Below, in pieces: positions 19,541 through 27,789 of a stretch of 64,000 nt of DNA. The stretch is taken from positions 1 through 64,000 of the forward strand of contig CAVUAU010000010.1 of NCBI GenBank assembly GCA_963739625.1. The letters run 5' to 3'. The notes beneath the pieces were generated by a model. That model did not search any database. It had not been told where the DNA came from and worked only from the letters and a program-made list of their open reading frames with translations. How positions within the stretch are numbered: position 1 is the stretch's first letter; each line of letters opens with the position of its first letter. Position numbers and translations under genes: made by a program. The DNA is from Salinimicrobium sp963739625 (GTDB lineage: Bacteria; Bacteroidota; Bacteroidia; Flavobacteriales; Flavobacteriaceae).

Positions 19541-20155
19541 TTAAAATTCCAATCTTGGTTGCTTTTTTATAGGGGCAGTTTGAAGTTCAACTTCAACCTC
19601 TCTAAGCCCGAGATTTTTATCATTTAAAATTACCTTAAATGAGTCCCCACCTGCCAAGATGTCCGCCCGCGGGTAAACCAGTAAAAGATCAGTCGAAGAA
19701 CTCATCCCATACATTCTTGGATAGATGTAATCCGTTAATACCACTGTGTCTCTATTCTTGGTAACTAACCTTACCTGTTCTTCCATCCCAAAAGAGATTT
19801 GATTTACCCATTCTCCAAATTCACGCTGATTGCCTTCAAATGAATTAATAATTTCCTGCTGATTAATGGAAAAAGAAAGAATGAAGTAAAGTCGTTCTTC
19901 ATATTTTTTTCTTGATTTCGCAATGTCCTTTGAGGTATAATTTTCCGGTAAATCTTGCTGAACCAAAAGATCAGTTGGCCAGTAAATCAAATTGATTTTA
20001 ATTCCATTGATCTCCTTGTGATGGGAATATCCGTTCTCCTCATTCTTAAGATGAGATATCATTAGGTCCCTTCGACCAAAGGTTGCAGTAGAGTTTGAAC
20101 AGGAAATAAATCCAATTACAATACTTATCAACGAGAAAAATTTTCTAAATTTCAT
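19541..20155 (-). CDS. Lipoprotein of unknown function in Rhs module 1
   Basis: 204 residues. The N-terminus is a lipoprotein signal with lipobox GFISC at about residue 19. The rest is a soluble domain with alternating beta strands and no family that I recognise. The start ATG overlaps the stop of the OmpH-like gene (ATGA), and the giant shell gene follows, so it is the second gene of the Rhs module 1 operon. A role in outer-membrane anchoring or transport of the giant proteins is possible from context only. Confidence 0.8.
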   Translation of the reverse strand: MKFRKFFSLISIVIGFISCSNSTATFGRRDLMISHLKNEENGYSHHKEINGIKINLIYWPTDLLVQQDLPENYTSKDIAKSRKKYEERLYFILSFSINQQEIINSFEGNQREFGEWVNQISFGMEEQVRLVTKNRDTVVLTDYIYPRMYGMSSSTDLLLVYPRADILAGGDSFKVILNDKNLGLREVEVELQTAPIKKQPRLEF

Positions 20156-20688
20156 CCTCGATTGAAACGTTTATTGAGCGCCTTTAATACTTCATCCGTA
20201 ATATCCACGGACTTTTTGGCATACATTATATTACCGGAACCAGTTGCTCCATGAATGATAATATAATTTTTGTTCTCACCATATTCAGTTACAAAAGCAT
20301 TAATATCTTTAATAACAGCCTGAGTGGTTTTTTGCTCTTCTTCCTGGATTTGCCGCTCAATAATTTGCCGATAATTATTTAATTGTTGTTGCTTCGTCCC
20401 GAGCAATTGTTTCTTCAGATCCAGCTCTTTCTCCGACATGGAGTTCCTCTCTTTTTCATAATTTTTTAGCTCATTTTGCCAATCAACTTGCAAGCTATCG
20501 ACATTTGATTTCAATCTTTCGACAGTTTCTTCTAAGTTTTTCTGAAGAAAAGCAGACCGGTCATATTCCTTAAACAATTTGTTAACATCTACATAAACCA
20601 CCTCATCAGCAGAAAAGTAAACACAGAAAAAGGCACAAAAACTGACAAGTAGAGAACCAATAGATATCCAAAGGGAAGGTTTATTCAT
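20152..20688 (-). CDS. OmpH/Skp family periplasmic chaperone
   Basis: 178 residues from the ATG at 20688 (the open frame begins with a TTG six bases upstream). A signal or anchor helix (about residues 5-25) is followed by VVYVDVNKLFKEYDRS, a long charged coiled coil (about 45-120), then NYIIIHGATGSGNIMYAKKSVDITDEVLKALN, the ordering of Skp/OmpH family proteins, which hold unfolded outer-membrane or exported proteins in the periplasm. It is the first gene of the Rhs module 1 operon and sits behind the AACCGTAA palindrome. Its presence there suggests a dedicated chaperone for the giant proteins rather than the housekeeping Skp. Confidence 0.85.
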   Translation of the reverse strand: MNKPSLWISIGSLLVSFCAFFCVYFSADEVVYVDVNKLFKEYDRSAFLQKNLEETVERLKSNVDSLQVDWQNELKNYEKERNSMSEKELDLKKQLLGTKQQQLNNYRQIIERQIQEEEQKTTQAVIKDINAFVTEYGENKNYIIIHGATGSGNIMYAKKSVDITDEVLKALNKRFNRG

Positions 20689-20750
20689 TTTCAACTTTTA
20701 TTACATGTTAATGTAAAAGTAGACTAACCTGCAAATTTTAGTTGAAGAAG

Positions 20751-20771
20751 AACCCTAAACCTTTTACGGTT
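20751..20771 (-). promoter_or_regulatory. Palindromic operator, Rhs module 1
   Basis: On the minus strand the site reads AACCGTAA-N5-TTAGGGTT, one mismatch from a perfect palindrome. A -7 box TACTTTTA lies at 20714-20721 on the minus strand, 29 nt from the palindrome edge, about 25 bp before the chaperone start. It has the same geometry as the sites at 2651, 27544, 35946 and 40032. Confidence 0.8.
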
Positions 20772-21263
20772 TTCGAAAAAATGAAATTTGTTATCAGCTA
20801 ACCGTATAACTTCAAATCGACAAATCAGGAGCCATTATGAATTAACGTGGCAATAGCTAACCATGAACCTCTATAGGGGACTCTATGTTTAATTTATTTT
20901 TTGCACTGGGAAAATGGTTGTAAAGTCTAATAATTTCTTTCGGCTAATCTCTTTACATACTTCTGCGTGTTGATATTTGATTCCTGGGGAACTGGTGAAC
21001 AGAATGAAGAAATAATAAAATTCTCTAATTACTTAGCAAGCAAATTAATAATATCTAACAGCCACTGTTGTTTTGAAATCAATTCTCATTATTGTCCTAA
21101 ATAGTTACTATTTACCAAAGAAAACAAAGAGAAGTTGATGACCATCTAATCAAAGAAAATGATTTAGAACTTTTTTAGAAAAGTAGGCCATTATAGCAGG
21201 CCATTTTTAAAAAAGAGCTGCCCACCTTTTTCATCTTTATCTAAAATACTACAGTAAGTAATA
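20772..21263. other. Intergenic region
   Basis: About 490 bp between the Rhs module 1 operator and the end of the second secretion operon. It is AT-rich with no plausible gene on either strand. A possible short hairpin GGCC-N10-GGCC with an A/T tail near 21187-21215 is too weak to call a terminator. Confidence 0.45.
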
Positions 21264-22181
21264 TTAAGTTGCAGCCTCTTCCTTCCTCCTTCTTCCAGCA
21301 AATAATCCACCTACGAAGGTTATTGCAGGTATAAGAATCTGACTTAATGCAAGTTCAGGATTATCTAGAAGCAGTTCCCGTATCTTCTCCCAATAAGTTA
21401 TTTTCTTTACCTCTACTTTGAATTTATAGGTCTTATTGAAAGCATATGGTGTTTTACCATCATCGTTATATGCTCTAACTGTTAGTACTAATTGCTGATC
21501 TGTTTTGGAGGAAGTGGGGGTGACTTTCCAATGCCAATCCTGGATGTATTCATTTACTTCTTGTTTGTCATGATCATGGATCTTATCAATCTTAAAATCT
21601 GAGTTTGCCGAATTATCCAGACTTAATTCTATTAGATCGTAATATTCAATTTTCTTTATCAGGATATTGTTATCCATTTCTTCAGGCTTGAGATTAGGTT
21701 CATGCTCCCGTACCCGTTCGATCATTATTTTTCTCAGCTGGTCATCACTTATTAAATCATTAATAAAGCCGTAAACATCATTTTTTTGATCAAAAATCAT
21801 TGTTTTTGGGCAGTAAAAAGCCAACTTCCCACGCCAGATTTCGTTCCTGACCCGGGAAATGGTTTCGGGTTGAACAATTATTTCCCGATAAACTTTAATA
21901 TCCTGCTCCCGCTCTTCCATTGTTTCCGCCGGAATTTGACTCCTCCCGGTTTCGGGATTAATTTCCATTTCCTCCCGAAAAAAGCGACTCGACATTTCAA
22001 GGGAGTCGTTCAAGTACTCAAGAAGCGAAATCTTTCGTTCTAAAGAATCCAGAGAATAAAAAACCCTGTTACACCTTTCTTTTAGAAGTTGGTTCTCTTC
22101 TTTATTACGCTTTTCCTGCTTAGATGTTGAGCAGGACAAAATCAGAAATAAAATTCCCAATAAAATACATGCTTTTTTCAT
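21264..22181 (-). CDS. Lipoprotein with C-terminal membrane helix, secretion operon
   Basis: 305 residues from the ATG at 22181; a GTG eight codons upstream overlaps the GspF gene. The lipobox is ILSC at about residue 16, followed by a coiled coil (about 25-65), a middle helical part and a beta domain (WHWKVTPTSSKTDQQLVLTVRAYNDDGK). A C-terminal hydrophobic helix (about 275-296) is followed by a basic GRRRKEE tail. It is the last gene of the second secretion operon, right after GspF. No family is recognised. Having both a lipid anchor and a membrane helix suggests a protein tethering two membranes or sitting beside the platform. Confidence 0.78.
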   Translation of the reverse strand: MKKACILLGILFLILSCSTSKQEKRNKEENQLLKERCNRVFYSLDSLERKISLLEYLNDSLEMSSRFFREEMEINPETGRSQIPAETMEEREQDIKVYREIIVQPETISRVRNEIWRGKLAFYCPKTMIFDQKNDVYGFINDLISDDQLRKIMIERVREHEPNLKPEEMDNNILIKKIEYYDLIELSLDNSANSDFKIDKIHDHDKQEVNEYIQDWHWKVTPTSSKTDQQLVLTVRAYNDDGKTPYAFNKTYKFKVEVKKITYWEKIRELLLDNPELALSQILIPAITFVGGLFAGRRRKEEAAT

Positions 22182-22201
22182 GATCTTAATATTTACTAAT
22201 T

Positions 22202-23329
22202 TCACCCAATCACACTACTCAACCTAAACATCGGCAGATACATAGCAATGAGGATTACTCCCACTATAAAACCCACCATAAGAGTAAGGATGGGGTTGAG
22301 AATATTGGTGATTGTCTTTGATTGATACTCGACTTCCTTCGAATACTGGTCGTAGAGCTTTTTAAAGACGTATTCCGTCTGGTTGGTCTCCTCGGCCACC
22401 TTTAGCAGGGCGATCATTTTCTGATCAAAAAGCTGGTGCTTTTTAAAGCTTTCACTCATTCGCTGGCCCTGTAAAATATCGCCTTCAATGCCACGAAGAC
22501 TTTCCTGGAGGGGATGAAAATTTACCATCTCGCGTATCATTCCCAAGCCATTTACTACCGGAATCTTTGAGTTGGTAAGCAGCATCATCGTATGGGTAAA
22601 TCGTGTTACGTATATCTTCCGCATATACTCCCCAATGATTGGGGTGCGCAGAAAAAACTTTCCCTTGTACTTTCTAAACCACTCCTTTTTTCTGACCATT
22701 CTGAGCCCTATAGAAATCGATGCCAAAATCAGCAGAAAGTAGAGGCCATTGGCTCCCAAAAGATGAGAAGCCTTAACGATCATCTGGGTCAGAAAAGGCA
22801 GTTCTACCTGGTTTTGTTCAAAGATATCTTCGAACATGGGCACCACGTATTTCAGCATAAAGAAAACTACTATGAATGCGGTAAAAAGCACAATTACAGG
22901 ATACGTAAGGGAAGAGATCACCTGTCTTTTCTGTTCGTTTTTACGCTGATAATATTCAGCAAGATCATTTGTGATAAAATTGAGTTGCCCGGTTTGTTCA
23001 CCTGTTTTTATGGCCCGATATTCATAGGGAGTGAAATTTCTATCGTTTTCCATGGCGGCGGCCAGGGAACTCCCTTTCAATATCTGTTCATTAAGGTCTT
23101 TAATAATTTTTCTGTCCTTCTCCTTCTGGGATTCTTCAATCAGATCTAGGGCCATTTTTAAGTTGACTCCCGACTTCAGCAGCACAGAAAGTTCAGCATA
23201 GAACTGCTCCTTCTTCCTATCTGTAAAACTCTTCCCAAAGATCCTGATCTCTTTCTTTAAGAGGGTCTCCAGGGAAGCTGTGGATCCTGTTTTTCTGGCA
23301 GGTCGTACCTGTTCAACTTTGATCCCCAT
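22202..23329 (-). CDS. Inner-membrane platform protein (GspF/PilC)
   Basis: 375 residues with two GspF domains, each a cytoplasmic helical bundle followed by membrane helices. The first is around FYAELSVLLKSGVNLKMALDLI and ALKTGEQTGQL-like IKTGEQTGQLNFITNDLAEYY, the second around FTHTMMLLTNSKIPVVNGLGMI and LLKVAEETNQTEYVF. Three hydrophobic segments lie near residues 140-165, 190-210 and 345-370. It anchors the pseudopilus and couples to the GspE ATPase encoded at 3.6 kb. Its start overlaps the upstream pseudopilin stop as TAATG. Confidence 0.95.
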   Translation of the reverse strand: MGIKVEQVRPARKTGSTASLETLLKKEIRIFGKSFTDRKKEQFYAELSVLLKSGVNLKMALDLIEESQKEKDRKIIKDLNEQILKGSSLAAAMENDRNFTPYEYRAIKTGEQTGQLNFITNDLAEYYQRKNEQKRQVISSLTYPVIVLFTAFIVVFFMLKYVVPMFEDIFEQNQVELPFLTQMIVKASHLLGANGLYFLLILASISIGLRMVRKKEWFRKYKGKFFLRTPIIGEYMRKIYVTRFTHTMMLLTNSKIPVVNGLGMIREMVNFHPLQESLRGIEGDILQGQRMSESFKKHQLFDQKMIALLKVAEETNQTEYVFKKLYDQYSKEVEYQSKTITNILNPILTLMVGFIVGVILIAMYLPMFRLSSVIG

Positions 23330-23790
23330 TAGTCGAAGTAAACTTTAGCGTCATTAATTTTAGAAACAAAAAGAAAATCATTAGAAGGTTCTCGAAGAAT
23401 GATTTTCACTGCGTCTACTTTCCCTTCGGAAATAGAGTTTCCAAAAAAGAAAAATTCTACTCCGCTTATTGATACTGGAATAGTATCCTCATTGCGGGTT
23501 ACTATGCGATCTAAAAAGGTGTAATGAACAGAATCAATCGCGTTTTTTAATTTTAACCCTTGAAATCCTTTGTTGTACTCTATATCATGGTACCTGTTGA
23601 AATCAATTTTTAGCTGTTGTTTGAGATGCTGCACTTCAGTGGTTGCAGCATAATTGCCTTTGATGGCTCGAAGGTTGTTTTGTACAAGGTCAAGAACAGA
23701 AAACGCCAGCCCTACAACAATGGCACTAATCACCAGCACCACGAGGATTTCAGTGAGGGTAAAGGCGGGTATTTTGTTCTTGTTGTTCAA
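23329..23790 (-). CDS. Minor pseudopilin (GspJ/H-like)
   Basis: 153 residues. The class III signal MNNKNKIPA precedes a mature start FTLTEILVVLVISAIVVG with Glu at +5. The C-terminal globular domain has alternating strands (SGVEFFFFGN, VDAVKIILREPS) as in GspJ/GspH minor pseudopilins. The start is TTG in a TTGA overlap with the upstream pseudopilin gene. As in GspH-I-J-K clusters, it would form part of the pseudopilus tip. Confidence 0.85.
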   Translation of the reverse strand: MNNKNKIPAFTLTEILVVLVISAIVVGLAFSVLDLVQNNLRAIKGNYAATTEVQHLKQQLKIDFNRYHDIEYNKGFQGLKLKNAIDSVHYTFLDRIVTRNEDTIPVSISGVEFFFFGNSISEGKVDAVKIILREPSNDFLFVSKINDAKVYFD

Positions 23791-24107
23791 TTCCTTTCTA
23801 TAGTCTTTACATGTTCTTTCCCACTCCTCATATTCCTCACTTCAAACTTTGCCGTCTCTCTAAACTCTTCTGCGGAAATAATCCAGTACGGACCTTCTTC
23901 AAAAAAAGGAAAGGATACTTTATCATGCCTGGAAAGATATTCCAACTCCAGTAGCCGATTCTGAAGCAGATCATCGTTTGCTTTCACGGAATTCATGAAT
24001 ACATTATTAAAGCTGAAGCTGGCAATCATAAAAACCACCACAACAATTACTGAGGCAGTTAAAGTCTCTAAAAGGCTTGATCCGCGTACTTTTCTTAATA
24101 GAGCCAT
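23787..24107 (-). CDS. Minor pseudopilin (GspI-like)
   Basis: 106 residues. A short basic leader MALLRKVRG is followed by SSLLETLTASVIVVVVFMIAS, with Glu five residues into the predicted mature chain. The Gly-Ser cleavage junction and the short C-terminal domain resemble GspI. It overlaps the GspK-like gene by 13 bp and the GspJ-like gene by 4 bp. Likely part of the tip complex. Confidence 0.82.
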   Translation of the reverse strand: MALLRKVRGSSLLETLTASVIVVVVFMIASFSFNNVFMNSVKANDDLLQNRLLELEYLSRHDKVSFPFFEEGPYWIISAEEFRETAKFEVRNMRSGKEHVKTIERN

Positions 24108-25342
24108 GCCGCTACCTTTTTATCTGAATCCTTTAGAACCAGGCCTGCTATTTCTCTTTTTTCGCTCACCTCCAAAATTCTGCCGTTATAGATATGGTTG
24201 ATGTAGAGGGAACCTGCCTGGTTTGCCACAAAATACCGGGTATAGATGCTTCCTAAGACAGTTCCTCTGAGTTCGGTATAACCTTCAGAATAGACATTCC
24301 CTTCTATGAAGGAATCCTCTGCCAGTAAAACATCATTTTTATGACCTTCATCTTCTGAAGAATCCAGAAATAAAATATTCCCCTCAAAAATGCTTTTTTG
24401 ACCTATAATTATTTTGGGTTTGTAGACATCTTCAGGTTTCAACTCCTCACCTTCTCTTGCAAGGACGGTTATAGAAGAAGGATAATGTAACCGCACATTT
24501 TCTTCTACTATAGCTTCTTCAGAAAGGACATGAGCATTACCTGCAAATTCACTTCTAAAAATCACTTTCGGAGCTATTAACAGCACCTGATCTAGCTTTG
24601 CAAAAGCAGAAACCTCGATTTCCTGTGGACTTACTACAATTATATTTCCGGATAATGACTGGTCCAGGAATATCTTGTTCTCCTGAAATATTACCCGTCT
24701 GTTCAGAAAAAAGGAAGTGCCAATATTCTCTAATCCCACCACGACATCCTCCGCGCCGGGAATGAAGTGCAACATTTCCTGAATATAAGATCTCCATTCA
24801 GTGTTTAGAGCAGGTAACTTTTCCGCACTTTTGAACCTTCTGCCGTGTATCAACTGGTTTCCGGAAAAATAATGACCGGATATACTTCCGGGTTTTATAA
24901 TATCATCCGGAGTATAGGCATCTCCTTCAATAAAGGTATTGCCTGCGAGTACCAGGGGAAGCTGGTTATTTTCAAGATAAATACCGGTAGCTTCAGCTGA
25001 AGTCCCAGCTCCAAGAAGGGCTACCTTTTCAAAAGCAGTACTCCCCGCTCCTCCTTTTGAATGAACGAGTTGATACGCCCCCCAAAAACTGGTTTTCAGG
25101 AGCACAGGAACCTCATTCAGGACAAGGGACAGGGAGTCAATAAGCTGAACGTCTGCACGACTCATGTAGCTGACTCCCTTGTTGGAAGCATCTATATTAT
25201 CTAATACCTGATTGGTGCGCAGCGAAAAGCTACTGTACGTATAAGTAAACAGAAGAAAAGAACTAAGTAGCAATGCGACCAGCACCGAAACCAGGATGGC
25301 GAACTGCATGGCAGATGCTCTTAATTTGTTTCCATACTTCAT
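24095..25342 (-). CDS. Large pseudopilin-like protein with beta-solenoid (GspK/PilX position)
   Basis: 415 residues. A single N-terminal hydrophobic helix (about residues 10-32, MQFAILVSVLVALLLSS) follows a short basic leader without an obvious Gly-Phe cleavage motif or +5 Glu, as in GspK, which lacks that Glu. The rest is dominated by repeated short strands with hydrophobic residues every five to six positions (KIIIGQKSIFEGNILFLDSS, LLAEDSFIEGNVYSEGYTELRGTVLGSIYT), which looks like a bactofilin or hexapeptide-type solenoid. It lies between the GspC-like and GspI-like genes, where GspK is expected. The solenoid differs from the known GspK fold, so homology is uncertain. Confidence 0.72.
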   Translation of the reverse strand: MKYGNKLRASAMQFAILVSVLVALLLSSFLLFTYTYSSFSLRTNQVLDNIDASNKGVSYMSRADVQLIDSLSLVLNEVPVLLKTSFWGAYQLVHSKGGAGSTAFEKVALLGAGTSAEATGIYLENNQLPLVLAGNTFIEGDAYTPDDIIKPGSISGHYFSGNQLIHGRRFKSAEKLPALNTEWRSYIQEMLHFIPGAEDVVVGLENIGTSFFLNRRVIFQENKIFLDQSLSGNIIVVSPQEIEVSAFAKLDQVLLIAPKVIFRSEFAGNAHVLSEEAIVEENVRLHYPSSITVLAREGEELKPEDVYKPKIIIGQKSIFEGNILFLDSSEDEGHKNDVLLAEDSFIEGNVYSEGYTELRGTVLGSIYTRYFVANQAGSLYINHIYNGRILEVSEKREIAGLVLKDSDKKVAAWLY

Positions 25343-25809
25343 GAGCCATTAGCTTTCGAAAAAGTTCTTTTATCTCCCCGGTAAAGCAGCGTTACCTGTC
25401 CCGGGCGCGAGCCCACAATTTTAATCTCTTCGGCAACTTCCCCTTTTTCCAGTAAAAACTGTCTCCCGTTAACCTGAAGAATATGTACCCCAGTAGATTT
25501 ACCTGTTTCAGAAATCAGCCCGAGGTAAGATATCTCCGGCCATTGTACCTCCCTGGGGAAAGCGACCAAATATTTCTTTGGCTCTATCGGTTTTTTGTAG
25601 TAATGACCTAAAAAAGGATCCCGCTCGATTGGTAAAAGCGAGAAGGTGTCTTTCTTAATTCTCATTACTTCTTCGGTTACTTTAGGAGTTACAGCAGGAA
25701 TGACCACTGTTTCGTCTCCAAAAGCACCGGCGACTTTATATATTATTAATCCCCAGATGACAATTACCAGTGGAAATAACAGGTACAGACTGGTCTTGTT
25801 TTTTGGCAT
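25339..25809 (-). CDS. GspC/PilP-like inner-membrane protein
   Basis: 156 residues: an N-terminal transmembrane helix (about residues 7-28), a flexible Pro/Val/Thr linker with the RDPFLG motif typical of PilP and GspC linkers, then a small beta domain (YLGLISETGKSTGVHILQVNGRQFLLEKGEV) that matches the homology-region fold that contacts the secretin N0 domain. It would couple the inner-membrane platform to the secretin encoded at 5.0 kb. It overlaps the GspK-like gene by 4 bp. Confidence 0.82.
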   Translation of the reverse strand: MPKNKTSLYLLFPLVIVIWGLIIYKVAGAFGDETVVIPAVTPKVTEEVMRIKKDTFSLLPIERDPFLGHYYKKPIEPKKYLVAFPREVQWPEISYLGLISETGKSTGVHILQVNGRQFLLEKGEVAEEIKIVGSRPGQVTLLYRGDKRTFSKANGS

Positions 25810-25814
25810 GCCCC

Positions 25815-26747
25815 CTATTTTCCTATGGTGAAAGAGAAAACTTCACTTCTGTCTCCAACGTTACCTGCGGCATCATACGATCTCATGAACCAATAGTAGG
25901 TTTTCTCACGATCAAGCGTAGTGGTATAGGAAGTTGTCACCCTGTCTTTCTTTACAAGTTCAGTTAACTCCAAATTCCTGTAAATAAAAATACTGTCCAT
26001 TTCTTCTGAACCTGGAATACTGCTCCTGTTCCATTCAAAAAAAACAGTAGGAACAGTTAGATCTGCTTTGTCTTCCGGCTTTACCAACTGCGGGGCTTCC
26101 GGCTCTATACTATCGACAAAAATCCCTCTTTCAGAGAATAAGGTATTCTCAGTTTCATTTTCGGCTCTGATTCTCCACGTTGATTGTCCTTCAGGAAACG
26201 TAACATCCAAATGCGTCTCTGCAGTTGTTTTTTCCTTAACCACCAGTCCATCCTGGACAATTTGGATCCGATATAAGATGGTGCCTTCTATCTCTCCCCA
26301 GTTGAGGGTAATAGTATTCTTGTTGGACAGAACATTATTGGAAGGGGAAAAGAGATTTAGCTGTTGATCAGAAAAATCCTCATGGGTCTCTACTGTGAAT
26401 GCCCCTGAAGAAAATGCAGTACTATAATTAGAATTTGTTGCTCTTACCCTCCACTCATATTCCCCCTCCGGGAGTTCTGCTGAATAAAAATTTTCTTCAA
26501 TTATTACATCTGTCACAATTTGTTGAGGGGCTTCAAAACCGGGTGTAGCAATTTGAAGCTGATATTCCGTCGCAGCCTCGACTTCGGTCCACCGAAAACT
26601 AATGGTTGAAGATTTAATGACAGCATTCTCCCCCGGGGTGAGTAATTCTACTTTTGAAGTCGAAATATCCTCTTCCAGCAGGATTTCCTCACAGGAACAT
26701 AGGACCAACAACAGAGAAGCAAAAAATGTGATGGTAAATTTTCTCAT
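25815..26747 (-). CDS. Lipoprotein with three fibronectin-III-like domains
   Basis: 310 residues from the ATG at 26747; a longer frame runs back inside the upstream gene without a signal. The lipobox LCSC lies near residue 18. Three repeats of a FN3/Ig-like domain follow, recognisable by SFRWTEVEAATEYQLQI, TLNWGEIEGTILYRIQI and FFEWNRSSIPGSEEMDS with paired WRVRA, WRIRA and YWFMRSYDAAGN strands. It lies in the secretion operon just upstream of the GspC-like gene. A surface or periplasmic adhesion or scaffolding role, or a pilotin-like role, is possible. Confidence 0.85.
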   Translation of the reverse strand: MRKFTITFFASLLLVLCSCEEILLEEDISTSKVELLTPGENAVIKSSTISFRWTEVEAATEYQLQIATPGFEAPQQIVTDVIIEENFYSAELPEGEYEWRVRATNSNYSTAFSSGAFTVETHEDFSDQQLNLFSPSNNVLSNKNTITLNWGEIEGTILYRIQIVQDGLVVKEKTTAETHLDVTFPEGQSTWRIRAENETENTLFSERGIFVDSIEPEAPQLVKPEDKADLTVPTVFFEWNRSSIPGSEEMDSIFIYRNLELTELVKKDRVTTSYTTTLDREKTYYWFMRSYDAAGNVGDRSEVFSFTIGK

Positions 26748-26748
26748 T

Positions 26749-27462
26749 TTATAATTTGTCAAAAATATCTTCGCTTTCAAACTTCCCCGGGTTCTTTTGA
26801 GTTTCCCCGGGACAGGATCCTCCTTTTCTTCTGAAGCCCGCGATTTCCGGTTGGTGTCTATTGTTTTCACGCCAGCAAAAAGCTGAAAAGACATAGTCAA
26901 AGGATTTTCCCTCCTTAAAATCAATGACGGTTCTCGACCTGTCTTTGTTCAATAGCTCAAGAGAGTAAGAACTTTGCTTATTACTGATAAGATAAACTTC
27001 TGAAGCCTGATCTATGAGAGCTGCAACTTCCGGAGGGAAGTACATATTTAAAGCAGTAACAATTAAATTTTCCTGGGTTGTTACCAGAAAGGTTATTAAA
27101 TCGGAATTCTCCGGTTGGTTCAAAGCAGTTATTATACCTATTTTATCAGCAATTTCAAGTTTGTAGAAGAAAGGACGGATGTCCAGAGTATCTATTATCT
27201 CCAGCTCCCCTTCTTTTTGAAATACTTCTCTATTGTAGGCCTTCAGGCTCTTCTTAGTGAAAGGCTTCTTTTGAAAAGAAAGCCTGATCTTTTCCTCCAA
27301 TTCCGGAACTCCGAATTCCAAAAATTTGCCGGACTGCATAAGTCCTACCGTTCCAGGTAATGGACGGGAAGAAGGAGAAGCAGCACCATCACTAACAAGA
27401 GATGATAATTTACAGGAGACAAAGCAGAAACAGAGTGCAATAACAAGTAATTTTGTCCTCAT
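26749..27462 (-). CDS. Lipoprotein, first gene of second secretion operon
   Basis: 237 residues from the ATG at 27462 (a GTG five codons upstream is the longest start). The lipobox is CFVSC near residue 17. The remainder has mixed alpha/beta character and no recognised family. It ends just before the FN3 lipoprotein gene (1-bp gap). The operator palindrome and -7 box at 27506-27564 lie just upstream, so it heads the operon that ends with GspF and the lipoprotein at 21264. A role as pilotin or accessory of the secretin is a guess from context. Confidence 0.8.
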   Translation of the reverse strand: MRTKLLVIALCFCFVSCKLSSLVSDGAASPSSRPLPGTVGLMQSGKFLEFGVPELEEKIRLSFQKKPFTKKSLKAYNREVFQKEGELEIIDTLDIRPFFYKLEIADKIGIITALNQPENSDLITFLVTTQENLIVTALNMYFPPEVAALIDQASEVYLISNKQSSYSLELLNKDRSRTVIDFKEGKSFDYVFSAFCWRENNRHQPEIAGFRRKGGSCPGETQKNPGKFESEDIFDKL

Positions 27463-27477
27463 AACCACATTTTTCAC

Positions 27478-27789
27478 AGCTTTTCTCGGAAAGAAATAGC
27501 CGCATTAAAGGTATTTCAAAGAGGAAAAAAAGGAGGTACTGGAAACCGTAGATGTTGTAGGGTTTTAGAATTTTTTTCTAAAGAAAGAATTGAAGGCATC
27601 CTGAATAAAACACGAAATTCTCGGCTTGATTATTTTAGAACAAGTCTCAATTAACTAAAGTAGCAACTGAAAAGAAAAAATCCAATACCCTTACTCCTCT
27701 ATTTACGTCAGTTCTTAGATATCACCTAAAAAGCCTTTTTACAAGTTACCATCCTACGTTGGCCATGAGTTACTTTTTTACGAAATTTA
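27478..27789. other. Intergenic region with promoter of second secretion operon
   Basis: About 310 bp. The right two thirds hold no gene and nothing I can name. The left part holds the palindrome and -7 box described separately. Confidence 0.5.
27544..27564 (-). promoter_or_regulatory. Palindromic operator, second secretion operon
   Basis: On the minus strand the site reads AACCCTAC-N5-CTACGGTT, a three-mismatch version of AACCGTAA-N5-TTACGGTT with the same 8-5-8 spacing. A -7 box TACCTTTA lies at 27506-27513 on the minus strand, 30 nt from the palindrome, as at the pilus operon. The spacing match is the main reason to accept this degenerate copy. Confidence 0.7.

Noticed and set aside
22592..23149. 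Plus-strand frame of 185 residues
   Set aside because: It lies wholly antisense to the clear GspF gene and has no recognisable domain.
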